This document shows positions 1-12,201 of a DNA stretch of 64,000 nt, piece by piece. The DNA is from Aedes albopictus (Eukaryota; Arthropoda; Insecta; Diptera; Culicidae). The notes beneath the pieces are model-generated. The model had not been told where the DNA came from, made no database searches, and saw nothing but the letters and a program-made list of their open reading frames with translations. Each line of letters begins with the position of its first letter. Position 1 is the first letter of the stretch. The stretch spans positions 9,707,823 to 9,771,822 of the forward strand of contig NC_085138.1 in NCBI RefSeq assembly GCF_035046485.1. The letters are read 5' to 3'. The translations under genes and the position numbers were made by a program.

Positions 1-605
1 CAGGACACTTTACATGATATTTTCTAGGTGTGTATTTTGAAATAATAACTGAATCTACCATTATTTTAAAATTGAATTTGAACAACTAAACCTACCATTA
101 TTTTGATCGCCACATAAACAGCTAAATTTGTTCTTATTATGTTAACAATAACTCAAGAATGTCATATTTTGTTATTCACCGATAACAGTTAATTTGGGTC
201 TTATTTTGTTATCAATATCTCAATAATAGGGGTACTCACTAAACAGATCAAATTGCTGCGTAAGCCATGATTTTCTGCTTATTTGAAATGTTTCATGATT
301 TTGCGAATGAAATAATCGAAGATTGCCTTGGTGATCGCGACGTTTAATCAATTTAATCAGTTTACGCTGTTAAGTGAATCCCCCTAATAACTTATTTTGT
401 TCTTCAATTTAACCCGCATGCTTTACCATTACTTTGTTATTACAATGGCAAAATAAGTTATTTTTAAGTTTTTCTGCTACCAAAATTTTGTTATTATTTT
501 TGTTATTTTAACTCTTATTTCTAACAAACAAATTGCACATTTTGCTATTCAAACATTCTGTTTTAATGGTAAAATTTGCCATTCCTTTGCCATTAAGCTC
601 TACCC
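1..605. repeat. AT-rich stretch with many TTATTTTGTTAT-like words
   Basis: Very AT-rich DNA with repeated words such as TTTTGTTAT and its complement. The same word usage marks both ends of the TA-flanked element at 52561-60109, so this may be the end of a related MITE cut by the window edge. No open frame of note and no clear terminal repeat was found. Confidence 0.4.
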
Positions 606-832
606 GGGGTGGCGCGTACGAATGAATCACGAGTTGTAACAAGTGCGAATATTGTGAAGCATATAAAATACGGCCGACTTCAGTGGGCTAGACACGTGAT
701 GCGAATGTCGGCAGAAAAAATAGCGAAAACAATATTCAGCATGGAACTGGGTAGATGTCGGCGAATTCGTGGGCTGCACACGGTTGAAGAAGATCTACGA
801 TCCCTACACGTTCGGGGAAACTGAAAGAACAT
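606..832 (+). pseudogene. LINE ORF2 C-terminal fragment
   Basis: A 71-residue frame (609-824) reads GRLQWARHVMRMSAEKIAKT and then VEEDLRSL. Combinations like GRLRWAGHVxRM followed by a basic stretch and DVEEDLRxL are common at the C-terminus of insect non-LTR retrotransposon polymerases. Only this tail is present: no reverse transcriptase core lies upstream in frame, so it is a 5'-truncated fossil. A second tail of the same kind lies at 9078-9225. The clade cannot be fixed from so little sequence. Confidence 0.6.
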
Positions 833-2295
833 TCGCCCACCCAAGACCGACGAAAATGGTGTTCTACTATGCGCTCGGCGTTGGAGTAAAGTTACTTTGT
901 AGCCAACAAGGTAAATATCAAGGTAGGTAGGTAAGTATTGTACTTACAAGTTCAGATATTCTAAAGAAGTACTGCAATGTACAATACCAATTATCAAAGC
1001 CCACCCCTACCTACACTTTGGTCACCAGAGCAATAAATGCACAACGAAACACTACACTCAGGCCATGATCACGACCAACGGAAATCCCTTTGCTCGTCGA
1101 CTTGCTTTTCTTTCATTCGGGCACGATTCTACTGACTGTGACTGGGCCACTTGTTTCCTCCACCTCAGTCACTATTGTAAGGACTCTGGCACTCTGTATG
1201 CTCCGAACTTCCTTCAAAAGCAGCAGCAGCAGCAGCAACAAGATTCCAGCCGAGCCAGGTTCATAATAATCATTTGCTCTTTCCGCTTTACTACGCTTTA
1301 TGTACCTCTTCCAACGACGACGACGACGACGACGAAGTTGAGACTCTAGTGTGGGGGTGGAGCTGATGGTCGGTTCGGCCGGATTGCTCCGGAAGGCATT
1401 GCACAAATGCTATTCGGATGTTAGTGCTTCCATAATAATTGTTGCCATTCGAAGGAAATAAAAATTGACAAGGATCACCCCCTGGAGAGAGGGGGGAGTC
1501 AAAGGAAAGGACTGCTGAAGGGGTGGGGAATCCCTGTCTGACCGTTATCAGTGGGCCATAGCACGTACCCTTTTGTGGCTTTCTTCGGAACCGCAGTGTG
1601 TCGTCGTCTGAGTCTGGGTCTGGTGGATTGTGTGATTGTGTGTTTGCTTTTCTTTTCAACTGACGGTGCCTGCATGGTTTCCGTGCTGCTGCTGCTTTCC
1701 GGAGTAAAAAGCCTGGCGGGAAGGTTTTGTGATTTTTCTCCTTTTGCAGTGATCCCGCTTTTTGTCGGAAAATGTTTTCTATTCGTCCTGCTGAGTGTGG
1801 AGTGCGTTGTCCGCAGGATGTGTGCACAGTAAAACGGGAAACGAATTGAATGTGTGCTTTCTTTGCGCATTTAATATTTATTTATGCATTTGAGTTGGCT
1901 ATACTTAGACTTCACGACACTTTTTTTCTGTCATCCGAAAAAAAAGAAGGCAAACGAACTTCTGCTGAGGACTGACTCAGTTCCTTGAAATTCAATTTTA
2001 TTTTGATCAATATTTTTCTTCAATTTTGATCTTAGTTATTCTTTTCTCCTACGGATTGCAAAATGGTGAGTCGACATCCTGGAGCGTTCAATATAATTCC
2101 TACCTCATGCTTCCACAGGTCAATCAATGACATAGACCGCTAGCTAAGAATTGAGTGCTTAGCTGGTAGTGCAGCCTGGGCACTTGAGTTAGATTCAGGA
2201 GGTGCATGCCGAGCATCTATCCATCAAGGAAGTGCGACCTAAACAGCGTCTGTTTCTGGCATCCAGCAGCTGAGTATGAAATGCTTTATCGCGTC
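833..2295. other. Repeat-poor stretch without a recognisable gene
   Basis: More GC-rich and less repetitive than its surroundings between about 1060 and 1850. It contains a short (AGC)n run near 1220-1240 and an (ACG)n run near 1314-1334. Frames up to 178 codons on the minus strand use low-complexity residues over these runs (poly-Leu, poly-Ser, poly-Arg) and match no family I recognise. It may be host intronic or intergenic DNA. Confidence 0.4.
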
Positions 2296-2700
2296 AGCTG
2301 TACCCAAGGTTGCAGCCCTACCAACGCGATGTAGGCAGCGACAAAGTTTCATACCAACCAGATAACATACTGTTTGATGTTCGTCTGGCTAACATGCCTA
2401 TTCATGTGAACTCACATGCCTCCCAATTTGGGATGTCCACAGCGGCTCTTTTACACAAAGTTGTATACGTTTTCAAGAAAGCACTCGCTCAAACGTAGTT
2501 TTTGCTTGGGTGATTTCTTGAATATTGAGGATGCTTTCGACGACGTGCCTTTCAATGTCATATTGAAAGACGTATGACGTCACAAGCTACCTCCATATAG
2601 GCTCTATTTACGCTTATGCGTTTTACAGTGTCCTTTTCAGGGCACTGATTAAACCCGTTGTGGTTTGGGCTATGAGCTCTCGTTGCGCTTATGCGTTAAT
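2296..2700 (+). pseudogene. Decayed reverse transcriptase fragment (LINE)
   Basis: The frame at 2310-2498 ends with TAALLHKVVYVFKKALAQT. After a stop, the same strand reads NIEDAFDDVPFNVILKD around 2521-2570. This resembles the 'STxxALHKVV...FLDIEGAFDNV' region of Jockey, R1 and I-type reverse transcriptases. Stops and frame changes show decay. The DNA from 2640 to about 2890 looks like further degenerate dispersed repeat and has no clear coding content. Confidence 0.5.
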
Positions 2701-2985
2701 TCCCTCTTCTAGGGTACCCCTTCCTATTTCATCATCTGCTACTTTCCTAATTCCCATCCCTCAGGTAAATGATGAAATAGGCTTATATGTATGGCGATTG
2801 CACAAATGTCGCAAATGGAGGATGACGTGCCTCTGGAACCGGCCTTCTGATATGTGAAGTGCGGTGCAGTTTCGGTTGCTTGATGGCGCGCGTTCTGAAA
2901 GGTTAAGAATGTTATGGTGAAATTCTCGACAGTATTTCTTTTGAAATTCAAGCTGAACATCCTATCTGTTTCTTGACTTTTATAG

Positions 2986-5900
2986 TCTTTTCATGTTTAG
3001 AGTAATTCTAAGAGAAATCACTAGAGCAATCCAGAAAAATAATTAGAAAAAAATTGAAAGCGTGGAAAAATTCGTAAAAGAAAGCCAAAAGGAAAATTCT
3101 GAAAAAAAAAATCCGATAAATTTTCGGAAAATTTTTCGGTAATTTAGTTAGACTAAATTGACTTCCGCAATTTATTTGGAAATAATTTTGAGATTTGATT
3201 CAGCCGAATATTTGGAACTCCTTTTGGAAATTTTGATTTTAGAAATTCTTTTGTCACTTCCTTCGGCAATTTCGATTGAAATTCAGTTGGAATTGACATC
3301 GGATTTTTTTTTTTTTGTAATTTGATTCGCCTAAGAAAATATTTCTTCGGCCCCTTATGGTAGTTTGTTTGGCAATTTTGTTACGCATTAAGTTAAAGTT
3401 TACTTCTGTTGGAGACGAACATAGTAGCCAACCATCGATCAATTGATGTCCAAGCAATCGCCGCTCATACCTTGGCAACCGTGACAACCACCAATCAACC
3501 TAACAACTTGACACTATATAAGTAGCGATACCTGTGAAATCAATTCATTCTGTACCTACCACTCGACCAATAAAGACTAGAAGTAAAGTACAACAAGTTC
3601 GGTACTTAACCCAAAAATGATACATGGGGTCCATTGGACCCCAGGCGCCTTTCAGAGCTCGTCTATGATGGAACACACTCAGCGAGGTGACGAAACTGAG
3701 GCCATGAAGGTATGCCTTTTAGGGTTAATTATGAAATTCCATTGGATTTTTTTCAACATTCGGTTACTTATTTTTTATAACAAGTTGAACAACAACAAGT
3801 GAAAAGAAATTCGAGTTAAGTACTGTTCCTTTTATTTCCACCAAAAATTTCCCAACATCCAAAAGAAATTTCTGACATTGAAGTCATTTCCAAAAAAAAA
3901 TCTGGAAGTTGGCATTTAAAATAAATTTCCGAAGCGTTTTCTTAAACATATTTCAAAGTATATCTAATGAAATTGTCGAAAAAGTACGAAGGAATTTTTA
4001 TAAGAGTGTGCGTAAAAAAGTAAAAGAAGGATTTCCGAAACAAAAAACATAAGTATATTTCACAGAAATTCCAAAATGAAAATGGGAATTGCTGTTAAAG
4101 TTCACAAAAAAAAATTCAAAAGGATTTCTGCAGAAATGACCATCAAGATTATTTATGGAATTTTCGGAAACTACTAGAAAAATTTCTGAACAAATTTTTA
4201 TCTGATTTGCCACATAATTTTCCAAAGAGATTTCAGATGGAATGTCTGAAGAAATATATTTGGTAACATTTAAGGAATTGCCATTGAAAATAAAAAAAGG
4301 TTTTCACAGGAAATATTGAAGAAATTCTGGTCAAATAAATTCGAGATTTTCTTAGATTTTGTTCTCTAATTTTTTTGGTGATTTCTTCGGCAAAAACCTT
4401 GAGAATTCAGTTGATGTTGACTTCAGCAATTTATTTGAGAATTCGTCAGAAATTTTCTTCAGCAAATTGTAAATATTTAAGATTTTTTGATCGCTTTTGT
4501 GGTAATTTGTTCGAAAAATTCGTTAAGAATTCAGATAAAAAATCTTCAGCGATTCCATTTGATATTTTCTCTCGAATTCTTTCGATTTTATGTCCATTTG
4601 CTTTGGCAAGCTCTTCGCCAATAGCCTTGAACTTTTTTCCAGAATTTCTTCAGCAATTCCTGTGAAAACCTAAGATTTATTTGAAATTTCAGCGGTAATT
4701 CCTTAAATATAACCAAATATAATCAATAACAAGAATTATCTAGTCAATTTCTTCAAAAACTCTTTCTGAAATCTCTTTGTAAAATTATGTGGGAAATCCA
4801 ATAAAAATTTTCTCAGAAATGTTTCTAGCAGTTGCCGAAAATTCTTAAAAAAATCCTGCAGGGCATTTAAGCAGAAATCCTGTAAGAAATTTGTTTGTGA
4901 ACTTTTACAGCAATTCACTTCGAAATTTCGCAAATGCTTGCGGAATTCTATTGGGAAATTCTCCAGCATTTCGATTGGAAATGCTCCATTGGGAATATCT
5001 TCGGAAATACCTTCAGATTTTTCGTTGGCCTTTTCTATGAAAACCCTTTTATTCTCATTTCGTAGTTTCTGTGAAATACACTTTTGTTTTTTGTTTCGGA
5101 AATCCCTCCTTAATTTTTTAACCTACACTCTAATAAAATTTTCTCCGGACTTTTTGGTCAATTTCTTTGGGTTTATTTTGAAATCTATTTAAAAAAAACG
5201 CTTGGGAAATTTATTTTGAAATGCCAGCTTTTAGATTTCTTTTCGGCAATGACTTCAATGTCAAAAATTTCTACTGGACATTTTATAGTTTTTTTTTAAT
5301 ATTTTATTTTTAATAAATTTTATCCAATTCGCTAGTTTTCAGATTTTTTTAGAAAAGTCTTCTAAATACGTATTCATCCATTTATTTCAAAATTGCTTCA
5401 GAAATACCTTCCACACTATCGATTTGGGATTTTTATAATGCAATTGTTCATTCCTTGAGCAGAATTCGTTCGAGAATTCGTTAAGAAGCAATATCTTCGA
5501 AATATTTTTAGTAATTGCTTTGGACACTCTTCCAGCAATTTTTTGATAATTTCAACGGTATTTTTTTAAACTGCTTTTTGGAAATTTCTTCGAGAACTCT
5601 TTCCGTTAATAATGGAAAACAATTTTTTAGTACGTTTGGTAATTTATTTTGCATTTTCTATGAAAACTCCTTATGAAACCTCGTCTGCAGTTTCGATGAA
5701 AATTTCACCTGAAATACTTATTGGAAATTCTCATAATAAAAACAGTGAATGAAGAATAAAGGAAACACATATGCAATTGCCACAGAAATAATTCTGATAT
5801 TTTCTACAGAAATTTCTCCGACATTTGCTTTGAGAGTACCTATTAGAATTTCTTCGCAAATTTTTGAATTACTTTGGGCATTTCTTCGATAGTTTCATTC

Positions 5901-6340
5901 AGGAACTCCATCGACAATTTGACAATTTCATTGCTTTGGGATTTTTTTTTATTTTTATTATTGTGTATTTTAACTTTAGTCAATTCTACACTTTGCTTCG
6001 GGAATTCTTTTGGTTACAAATTTGGGAATTTGTTTAGTAAGTTTGTCGGAAGTTTTTAAAATCTTAAATCACTTCAAGAACTCCATTGGAAGTTTATATG
6101 ACATTTCCTTTGAAATATCGTTCTGAATTCACCTTGCGATTTTTTTTACAGTTCGTTCAGCAACTCGTTTGGAAATTCTTTCGCCTGTAGCATATCCTTG
6201 TGGAACTTCTTTGGGGGATTCTAATCACCTGTTTTGAAAATAACTGGCAATGTTTCCCAGTGAAATTTCGGAAGCTATTTAAAAGAAATACCAAAGGAAT
6301 CTCCAATTGAATTACTGAAAGAATGCCCAAAAGATTCTCT
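2986..6340. repeat. AT-rich degenerate array of GGAAATTTCTTC-type units
   Basis: Imperfect words of the kind GAAATTTCTTCGGCAATTC recur on both strands every 12-30 bases. This looks like a strongly diverged, AT-biased relative of the GGAATTCCTCC arrays further right in the window. Short frames here are rich in Phe, Ser, Leu and Ile because of the repeat, not because of a gene. A solo-LTR-like block (3407-3613) interrupts it. Confidence 0.55.
3407..3613 (+). mobile_element. Possible solo LTR or LTR fragment
   Basis: The block begins TGTTGGAGACGAAC and ends near TTAACCCA, giving TG...CA ends. Inside it are a TATA-like ACTATATAAG at about 3511-3520 and a polyadenylation-like AATAAAG near 3569, in the order expected for an LTR promoter and R region. 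It is more GC-rich than the flanking array. No second copy or target duplication was found, so this is tentative. Confidence 0.35.
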
Positions 6341-7505
6341 TAGCTATTGCCATCATAGTTTGTGAAGCTACATGAAGAATTATTCATTTGATTGTAATAT
6401 AATTTAGAAACCCGCCAGTTTTTGAAAAACATATAAGTGATTTTGGAAAATTCGAAAATAATTTTTAAATGAATACATTTTATCGCTCTCATTGTGACAT
6501 AAGTTTATCCAGGTCAAAAAATTTCAATTAAAAATTGTAATCACCTAATCAGCTACGTTACACTTATTCTCGACTTGAGATGCTGCAAAGTTTCACCTCA
6601 TAAGTGCTCATCAAAATTAACAAATTGTAATTGCTTGTGATTGAACTGTGCACTGCTATCTAAAAACAAACAAGCATAATGTAACTCGTAAACGATTTTG
6701 TACACATTTGATAGTGCTGCCACTCGCGCGCCCGGACAGTCGAACTACACCGAATGGGTTGGTTGTAGAGGCTACAGCGCGAATGCTCGACACGCACACA
6801 GATGCAACATTCGCATATACCGACCATAAGCTCATCGACATCATCGAAAGCGATGGTAAGAAAGGATTTGCCAGAAGGCAACTGCTCAACGACGAAAAGA
6901 AATAACCAACAAGGCTGATCAGCATCGAGTCTGTTCGTATACAATTCGTACGGGAGATTGGTTAGGCAAAACGAATGGTGGTTTGATTTGGTGAATGTAA
7001 ATCGTGAATGTTTTCATTGAATAGCAAGCTTGTTCTCGAGAACTTCGAAGTATTTTTTTTTAAATATTACATCGTTTGTTTTCGTTTTCTGAAAAAATAA
7101 AATAAAATAAAATAAGCTTAAAATGCAGAAGCCATCAGTCTTAGCATACTCTTTGTCTCAAGAATTTGCGATCAGTTAGTATATTATTAATACAAATTGA
7201 ACCATTTCAATTTCATACAATGCTGCAAAACTGCGTGGATATTAGAGATTCTATCAAACATTTTACGTTAAAAAAGAACATAAAAAGTCTAAAAAATCTA
7301 ATAATTCAAAATCAAAAATTTCCTTCAAAATGATGGCGAATAAACATCAAGTATCGCTCTTGAAATTCTTCTCAGGATTTTGGGAGGATTTATCTTGGAA
7401 CTCTGGAACATTTTGGGAGAATCACAAGGAGAAGCTTCTCTTAGGATTTTTAGACAATCTATTACATGATTCTGGAAAAATTTGTATGATTCCCATAATA
7501 TTGTA
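6341..7505. other. No recognised gene; one short frame at 6648-6905
   Basis: The plus-strand frame 6648-6905 (85 codons) has a better codon texture than its surroundings between about 6720 and 6905, reading HTDATFAYTDHKLIDIIESD near its middle. I do not recognise the protein. It could be a fragment of a retroelement ORF or an orphan exon. The rest is AT-rich with no structure I can name. Confidence 0.3.
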
Positions 7506-7509
7506 AACA

Positions 7510-8155
7510 TATATAACTGTGGCGAATGTATCACTCATATGTTGCTTATTCGACGTCAATGTTAATATTATCTCATATTTCAGATTTTCAACCTAAAAGT
7601 TAAGAAATTCAAATAAATGCCATTAAGATGATGAGGAAGCCAGGATGTATTGGGCAGATAACTAATTCGGAGCAGTCTATTAATGGTGTGCCTGAACGTT
7701 GACCAACCGTATCCTCTGGAGTATCCTTCCACTAACAACACCCATATCGCCTTGACATCTAGGCCTGAGAGGTCGAAGAACTTTCTACATATTTCTAAAG
7801 TGAATTTTGTGCGACTTGCTTAATACTAATGTTTACTTTTTCAGTGGTAACCAGGTAAATGATAAAAGTAAATATGACAATTTCTCATATGCTTTTTAGC
7901 AAAGGAAAGCATTCCATTAAACCCCATCCAATTTCCAACTCCAGATATCTATGAAGTGGGCCAAGTTCTTGGACATATTCTGAGTAGATATCTAATCAAC
8001 ATTTCCTCCCCATCCCCGCTGATCGTAAGGACCTGGCCAGGTGTCGAGAGTTCGTTAAATGAAAGGTTTGTCAAGTCCCAGGCAACTTTTCTGGCGCATT
8101 AAACTTCTCTATCGACAGCCACCCCCGGATGTGTACGGTCGGCTATGCTATGCTA
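7510..8155 (+). mobile_element. Diverged copy of the 30-kb retroelement 3' end
   Basis: Colinear with 30170-30686. Shared blocks include AACTGTGGCGA, TGGTGTGCCTGAACGTT, CACCTAGGCCTGAGAG-like sequence and the GGACSTGGCCAGG stretch. This copy ends in short GCTAT repeats (near 8138-8155), while the other ends in (TAATGC)n. The two copies are clearly diverged. It is probably the 3' end of a non-LTR element. No coding frame survives. Confidence 0.55.
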
Positions 8156-8570
8156 TCTATCACATGATTCTGGAAGAATTCTTCTCGGGACTCTAGACAA
8201 TCCGTCTTATAGATATGGAGTAATCTCTCTCAGAAATCTAGGAAATCTAGGAAGAATTTAGAGAGAATTCTTACTAAGATACCGGAAGAGTCTGTCTTTC
8301 CTTTCTTTTTTGTTATTTCTTTACTTGCAACCAAGGGCTGAAAGTCTCTTTAATAAAGACAAATCAAATTTCTTTCTTTTGTAGATAATGTCGCTCAGGA
8401 TTCTGGTGTAATCATTTTCAGCATCTTCAGAATCTCTCTCATAATTCTATAGGAACTTATTTCAGAATTCTGGAGGTGTCTCTTTAAAGATTTCGGGGGA
8501 ATTTCTCTCAGTACTATATGGGAATACTTCTCAGAGTTCTGGGGAATATCAGGATCTCAGGATTTTTCCT
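8156..8570. repeat. Degenerate GGAATTCTTCTC-type array with a retroelement tail
   Basis: Repeated words such as GATTCTGGAAGAATTCTTCTC continue the degenerate array theme. At about 8327-8366 is a short block, GGGCTGAAAGTCTCTTTAAT followed by AAAGACAA, that resembles the 3' tail block at 41090-41142. It is probably the very end of a truncated SINE or LINE. Confidence 0.45.
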
Positions 8571-8727
8571 TCGATTCAAAAACATTAAATTTCATTTTTA
8601 TTTTTAGCAGAGTACACTGTTTCAACGTTATATCCATTTTCGAATCAAAGTCGCGAAATGTTCGATATGCAATCTCAAATTTTGATATTGAATTTATTTA
8701 GATAAGTAAAACATACCATGAACTCAA

Positions 8728-8882
8728 CCCAGCCAACCAGAGATCGTATAACTTGTTGCATAAGATGTTAAACTGGAGGTGATATGCGTACATTTTACAT
8801 GCGCCTAAATGAAGGCATGTACGCATATGGCCTCCACATTATCATCTTATGCAGCATATTATACGATTACTGGTTGACTGGG
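8728..8882. mobile_element. Palindromic MITE, ends CCCAGYCAACCAG
   Basis: A 155-bp near-perfect inverted repeat: CCCAGCCAACCAGAGATCG on the left is matched by the complement of the right end, and pairing continues through TCGTATAA, GCATAAGATG and GTACGCATAT-type blocks to a short loop. It is non-coding. The target duplication is not clear (AA on both sides at most). It fits a non-autonomous DNA transposon able to fold into one hairpin. Confidence 0.75.
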
Positions 8883-9077
8883 AAACTACATGCAGCAAAC
8901 GAATCATTTTATAGATTTGTAATATTTTATAATATCGAATCGATGTGAAAAGATCGATTCAAAGCATTCGATTAAATCGGTGAATCGATTCTGCTGATCC
9001 GATTCAAATAGATTCATAAAAAATCGATGTCTATGCCAGATTTTCCCAATGCTACTCGATACTCGGTGTAAACTGGA

Positions 9078-9225
9078 AGCCGGCATCTGGCGGCGTCACG
9101 TGAATCACGGCAGGTTGCGGTGGGCTGGATACGTAGCTCGTATGCCGGAGGAACGACAAGCTTAAACCATATTCAGCAGAGAACCAGGAATGCCAAACCG
9201 TACCGGAAAAACAACCCAGATGCCC
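9078..9225 (+). pseudogene. LINE ORF2 C-terminal fragment, second copy
   Basis: The plus strand reads HGRLRWAGYVARMPEERQA, then a stop, then IFSREPGMPNRTGK. This is the same kind of LINE polymerase tail as at 606-832, with a different sequence and an in-frame stop. A decayed, truncated insertion. Confidence 0.6.
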
Positions 9226-9477
9226 TCAAACATTGTCTTTCGGAATAGTTGTTGAAACACTTTCAAAGTTATTCATACCACTTGAAGTTCGTGCCATATG
9301 GCAAACCATTAGCACAGGCTGCAATATGGGTTTTACCATTCGCAAGCTGATTATTCCTTATGTTGCTGTTGCTGCGGATGTCCGTTCAAGTTGCTTTTAC
9401 TTACCCCAGATAATTTGATTCGATCGAATGAAGCCTGGATATACTTAACAAGCCTGATTTGATTGAAGCGAAATTTA

Positions 9478-9610
9478 AGAGTAGGGTAATTTGCCAATTG
9501 TTGCACGGCTAAAAACTCGCCTATTGTTGCACACTCCATGTTTTTCTTATGGGATGTGCAACAATTGGCAAATTTTTAACCGTGACACAATTGGCGATTT
9601 ACCCTACTCT
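9478..9610. mobile_element. Palindromic MITE, ends AGAGTAGGGTAA
   Basis: A 133-bp inverted repeat. The left arm AGAGTAGGGTAATTTGCCAA pairs with the right arm ending TTGGCGATTTACCCTACTCT, and inner blocks CAATTGTTGCAC pair with GTGCAACAATTG. No unambiguous target duplication was seen. Non-coding. Confidence 0.7.
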
Positions 9611-11720
9611 GTATTTGAATACATCTGCAAGGAAGTAAGTAAAAACGAACGTATTTTCTGCAATTCTACATTCTCTATTGCCAGATTTTTTACGATTCTT
9701 TCAAACAATGAACAACTTTCAATCAAACATTCAAACATTCATTACCCACAATTATAAATGTCTGCTATGGATTCATTCATAAGCGTTTTTCATCCCTCTA
9801 GCCATTTTTTTTTTTTCAGATGCTCACAACTTTTCATCGCCCGAAAAATTTACCGCAAAACTTGAGCGGGGGAAAGCCGGTCTTCCATTCTCATTTTCAT
9901 GTGGTGCCAGGAGGAAGGCAAAACGAACCCGGTGTTATCCTCGTGCTCGTGCTGCTGCTGCTGCTGCTCCAAAAATAAACGCCCACCTTTAACGGAGCAG
10001 AACCAATTTCATCTGCCATTGCCTCGGTAACGAGCGCGTCCAACGAGTACCGCAGAAAAAGTACGTTAGGTATATGCCGACCCCGCTGATTTTCTGGGAA
10101 TCACAGGATGGGTGAGTAAAAGTTCTACGGAAAGTGGTTGATAAGCTGCTGAATGTTTTGCTTCTCCGTAATGCGTAAGGATCGTACATTAGAACCTACA
10201 TTTTGGTAGAATCCATCGAAGTAAATTCTATAAACATACATAACTCAATTAAAGTAACATTACTTTGAGGGAATTTCATTGTATTAAGAGTCTAGGTAGA
10301 GAAATTCCTTTTACCACATCCTGTGTTTTTCAAAAAGACAAAAAAGCCCTAATCTTAAAGTGCTACTCTGTCGCACTGGGTGTACGCTGCAGAAAACCCC
10401 GCCACCTTCTCCAACTTGAATCCAATGAAGATGAACGACATTTCACTCCCCCACAACCCCCCTCAAATGCATGAAAAATGTGCGTATTGTCCTCCTCGAT
10501 TTTCATTTCGTTCCTCGTTCGTTAGCCAACGAAACCGTTTCCGCGATTTATCTTTACCAGGGTGCGGTAACAATATTGAAATTCTTGCTTATTTTCCCGC
10601 CGCCACGCCGAGTTTTGCCTGTTTTCCCAGCGAAGCTCCACCAGGAAGAATACACGTGTCCTGCTGGCATAATTTGGGATTTGTTCTCCCTCCTGAAGGC
10701 GCAGTAGCGTCCCGATCGCTATTTCTGTCCGACAGCCCGCAAAAAGGCCTCCTGGGGTCGGGTGGCAAGCTGCTAAGAGGGTCCAATCCAATTCGATATA
10801 ACCAAAATGATGAAACGAAGAAGAGGATGCTGAGATGGCGAAGGGATAAGACAAGGCAGAGGACACAAGAAGACAGCCAAGATAAATAGCTCATTGTAAT
10901 TCAGAAATTCAAATCCGAAAATTGATGGTTTATTTTACTGGTGGAGGATTTGCGGCTTCTTTGGAGTTTTGGTCATGAGACAGAGAGGGAAATGGCGAAA
11001 GGAAGCTTAGCACCACCGCACCGGGGTAGAAAGTTTGACGTCAATCTAAAGGTGGGAACTTGTCAAATTTAGGGGGGTCTATCCGCACAGATAAGCTGCG
11101 GTCATTTACCTTCTTGTGAACCAAACTGATCTGAGAAACGTTGATGTTAATGAAATTGGAACTCTCATTTGTATTCAGCGTTGTGGAAGACGTGGCCTAA
11201 GTTTTCGAATATTAGTTGATTCTTAAGCTAGGCTATTCGTTAAAATGCACAACAAATCAACTAGAAAATCGGCTCGAGGTAACGAATACTACATAGCAAA
11301 ATATAAAGAAATCGATAAAGTGAATTAAAGAAATTGAGAATGTGTTATAAGATTGTATATGCTTGAAGGAATTCTTTCTTGATATTTTGCTTTACCATAG
11401 ATCAAGTCAAAGTTCCTTCAATGTTTGCCAATGAGTAAGTATTGAAGTAAAAACATAAAAGTCATATGAAACGAGCTCACCAATTTTCCGTTTGACACAC
11501 GTGTTGTTCTTTTTCTTTCAGGGATATATCGGGTGAAGCTACATGTTATTCGACAAGCGAAATGCACATATTCATTGGTATAGTTGCAGTGATCATCTTC
11601 AATTACCAAGTCATGAAAAAAATCAATAGAAGCGTACCTGTAAAGAAAGAGAAAAAAATAAACTATGAGTGATGTCCATACATTACAATTTGGAAGTGAG
11701 AACATAAATTATATCATATA
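9611..11720. other. Repeat-poor stretch, GC-richer core at 9840-10900
   Basis: It holds a (CTG)n run near 9948-9967 and a 169-codon plus-strand frame (10380-10889). That frame overlaps equally long frames on the minus strand and matches no family I know. It lacks the degenerate arrays seen on either side. I infer host non-coding DNA, possibly conserved, but this is not proven here. Confidence 0.35.
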
Positions 11721-12056
11721 TATCTTCTATCTTCTATCTTCTATCTTCTATCTTCTATCTTCTATCTTCTATCTTCTATCTTCTATCTTCTATCTTCTAT
11801 CTTCTATCTTCTATCTTCTATCTTCTATCTTCTATCTTCTATCTTCTATCTTCTATCTTCTATCTTCTATCTTCTATCTTCTATCTTCTATCTTCTATCT
11901 TCTATCTTCTATCTTCTATCTTCTATCTTCTATCTTCTATCTTCTATCTTCTATCTTCTATCTTCTATCTTCTATCTTCTATCTTCTATCTTCTATCTTC
12001 TATCTTCTATCTTCTATCTTCTATCTTCTATCTTCTATCTTCTATCTTCTATCTTC
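11721..12056. repeat. Perfect (TATCTTC)48 microsatellite
   Basis: A 7-bp unit, TATCTTC, is repeated without any visible substitution or indel over 336 bp, exactly 48 units. The array decays only in the last unit (TTCCATCTTAG). Its uniformity means it is young or actively homogenised. A 155-codon frame across it encodes only a heptad-like YLLSSIF repeat and is not a gene. Confidence 0.95.
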
Positions 12057-12201
12057 CATCTTAGGAGTTTTTAATCGCTACAAAACTTCGATAAAAACAA
12101 AACTGTTACTTTATGAGTCATGTTCTCGTTGAAAGTCGTGTGTAGATTGTATGATTTTACTTCTCGCGGTTCGCACTGATGAGCATGCTGTTAAGATTGT
12201 A

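Noticed and set aside
10380..10889. 169-codon frame as a host exon
   Set aside because: It is overlapped by 101- and 114-codon minus-strand frames, has unbiased composition, and carries no domain I know.
11665..12132. 155-codon frame with YLLSSIF heptads
   Set aside because: Encoded by the (TATCTTC)48 microsatellite.
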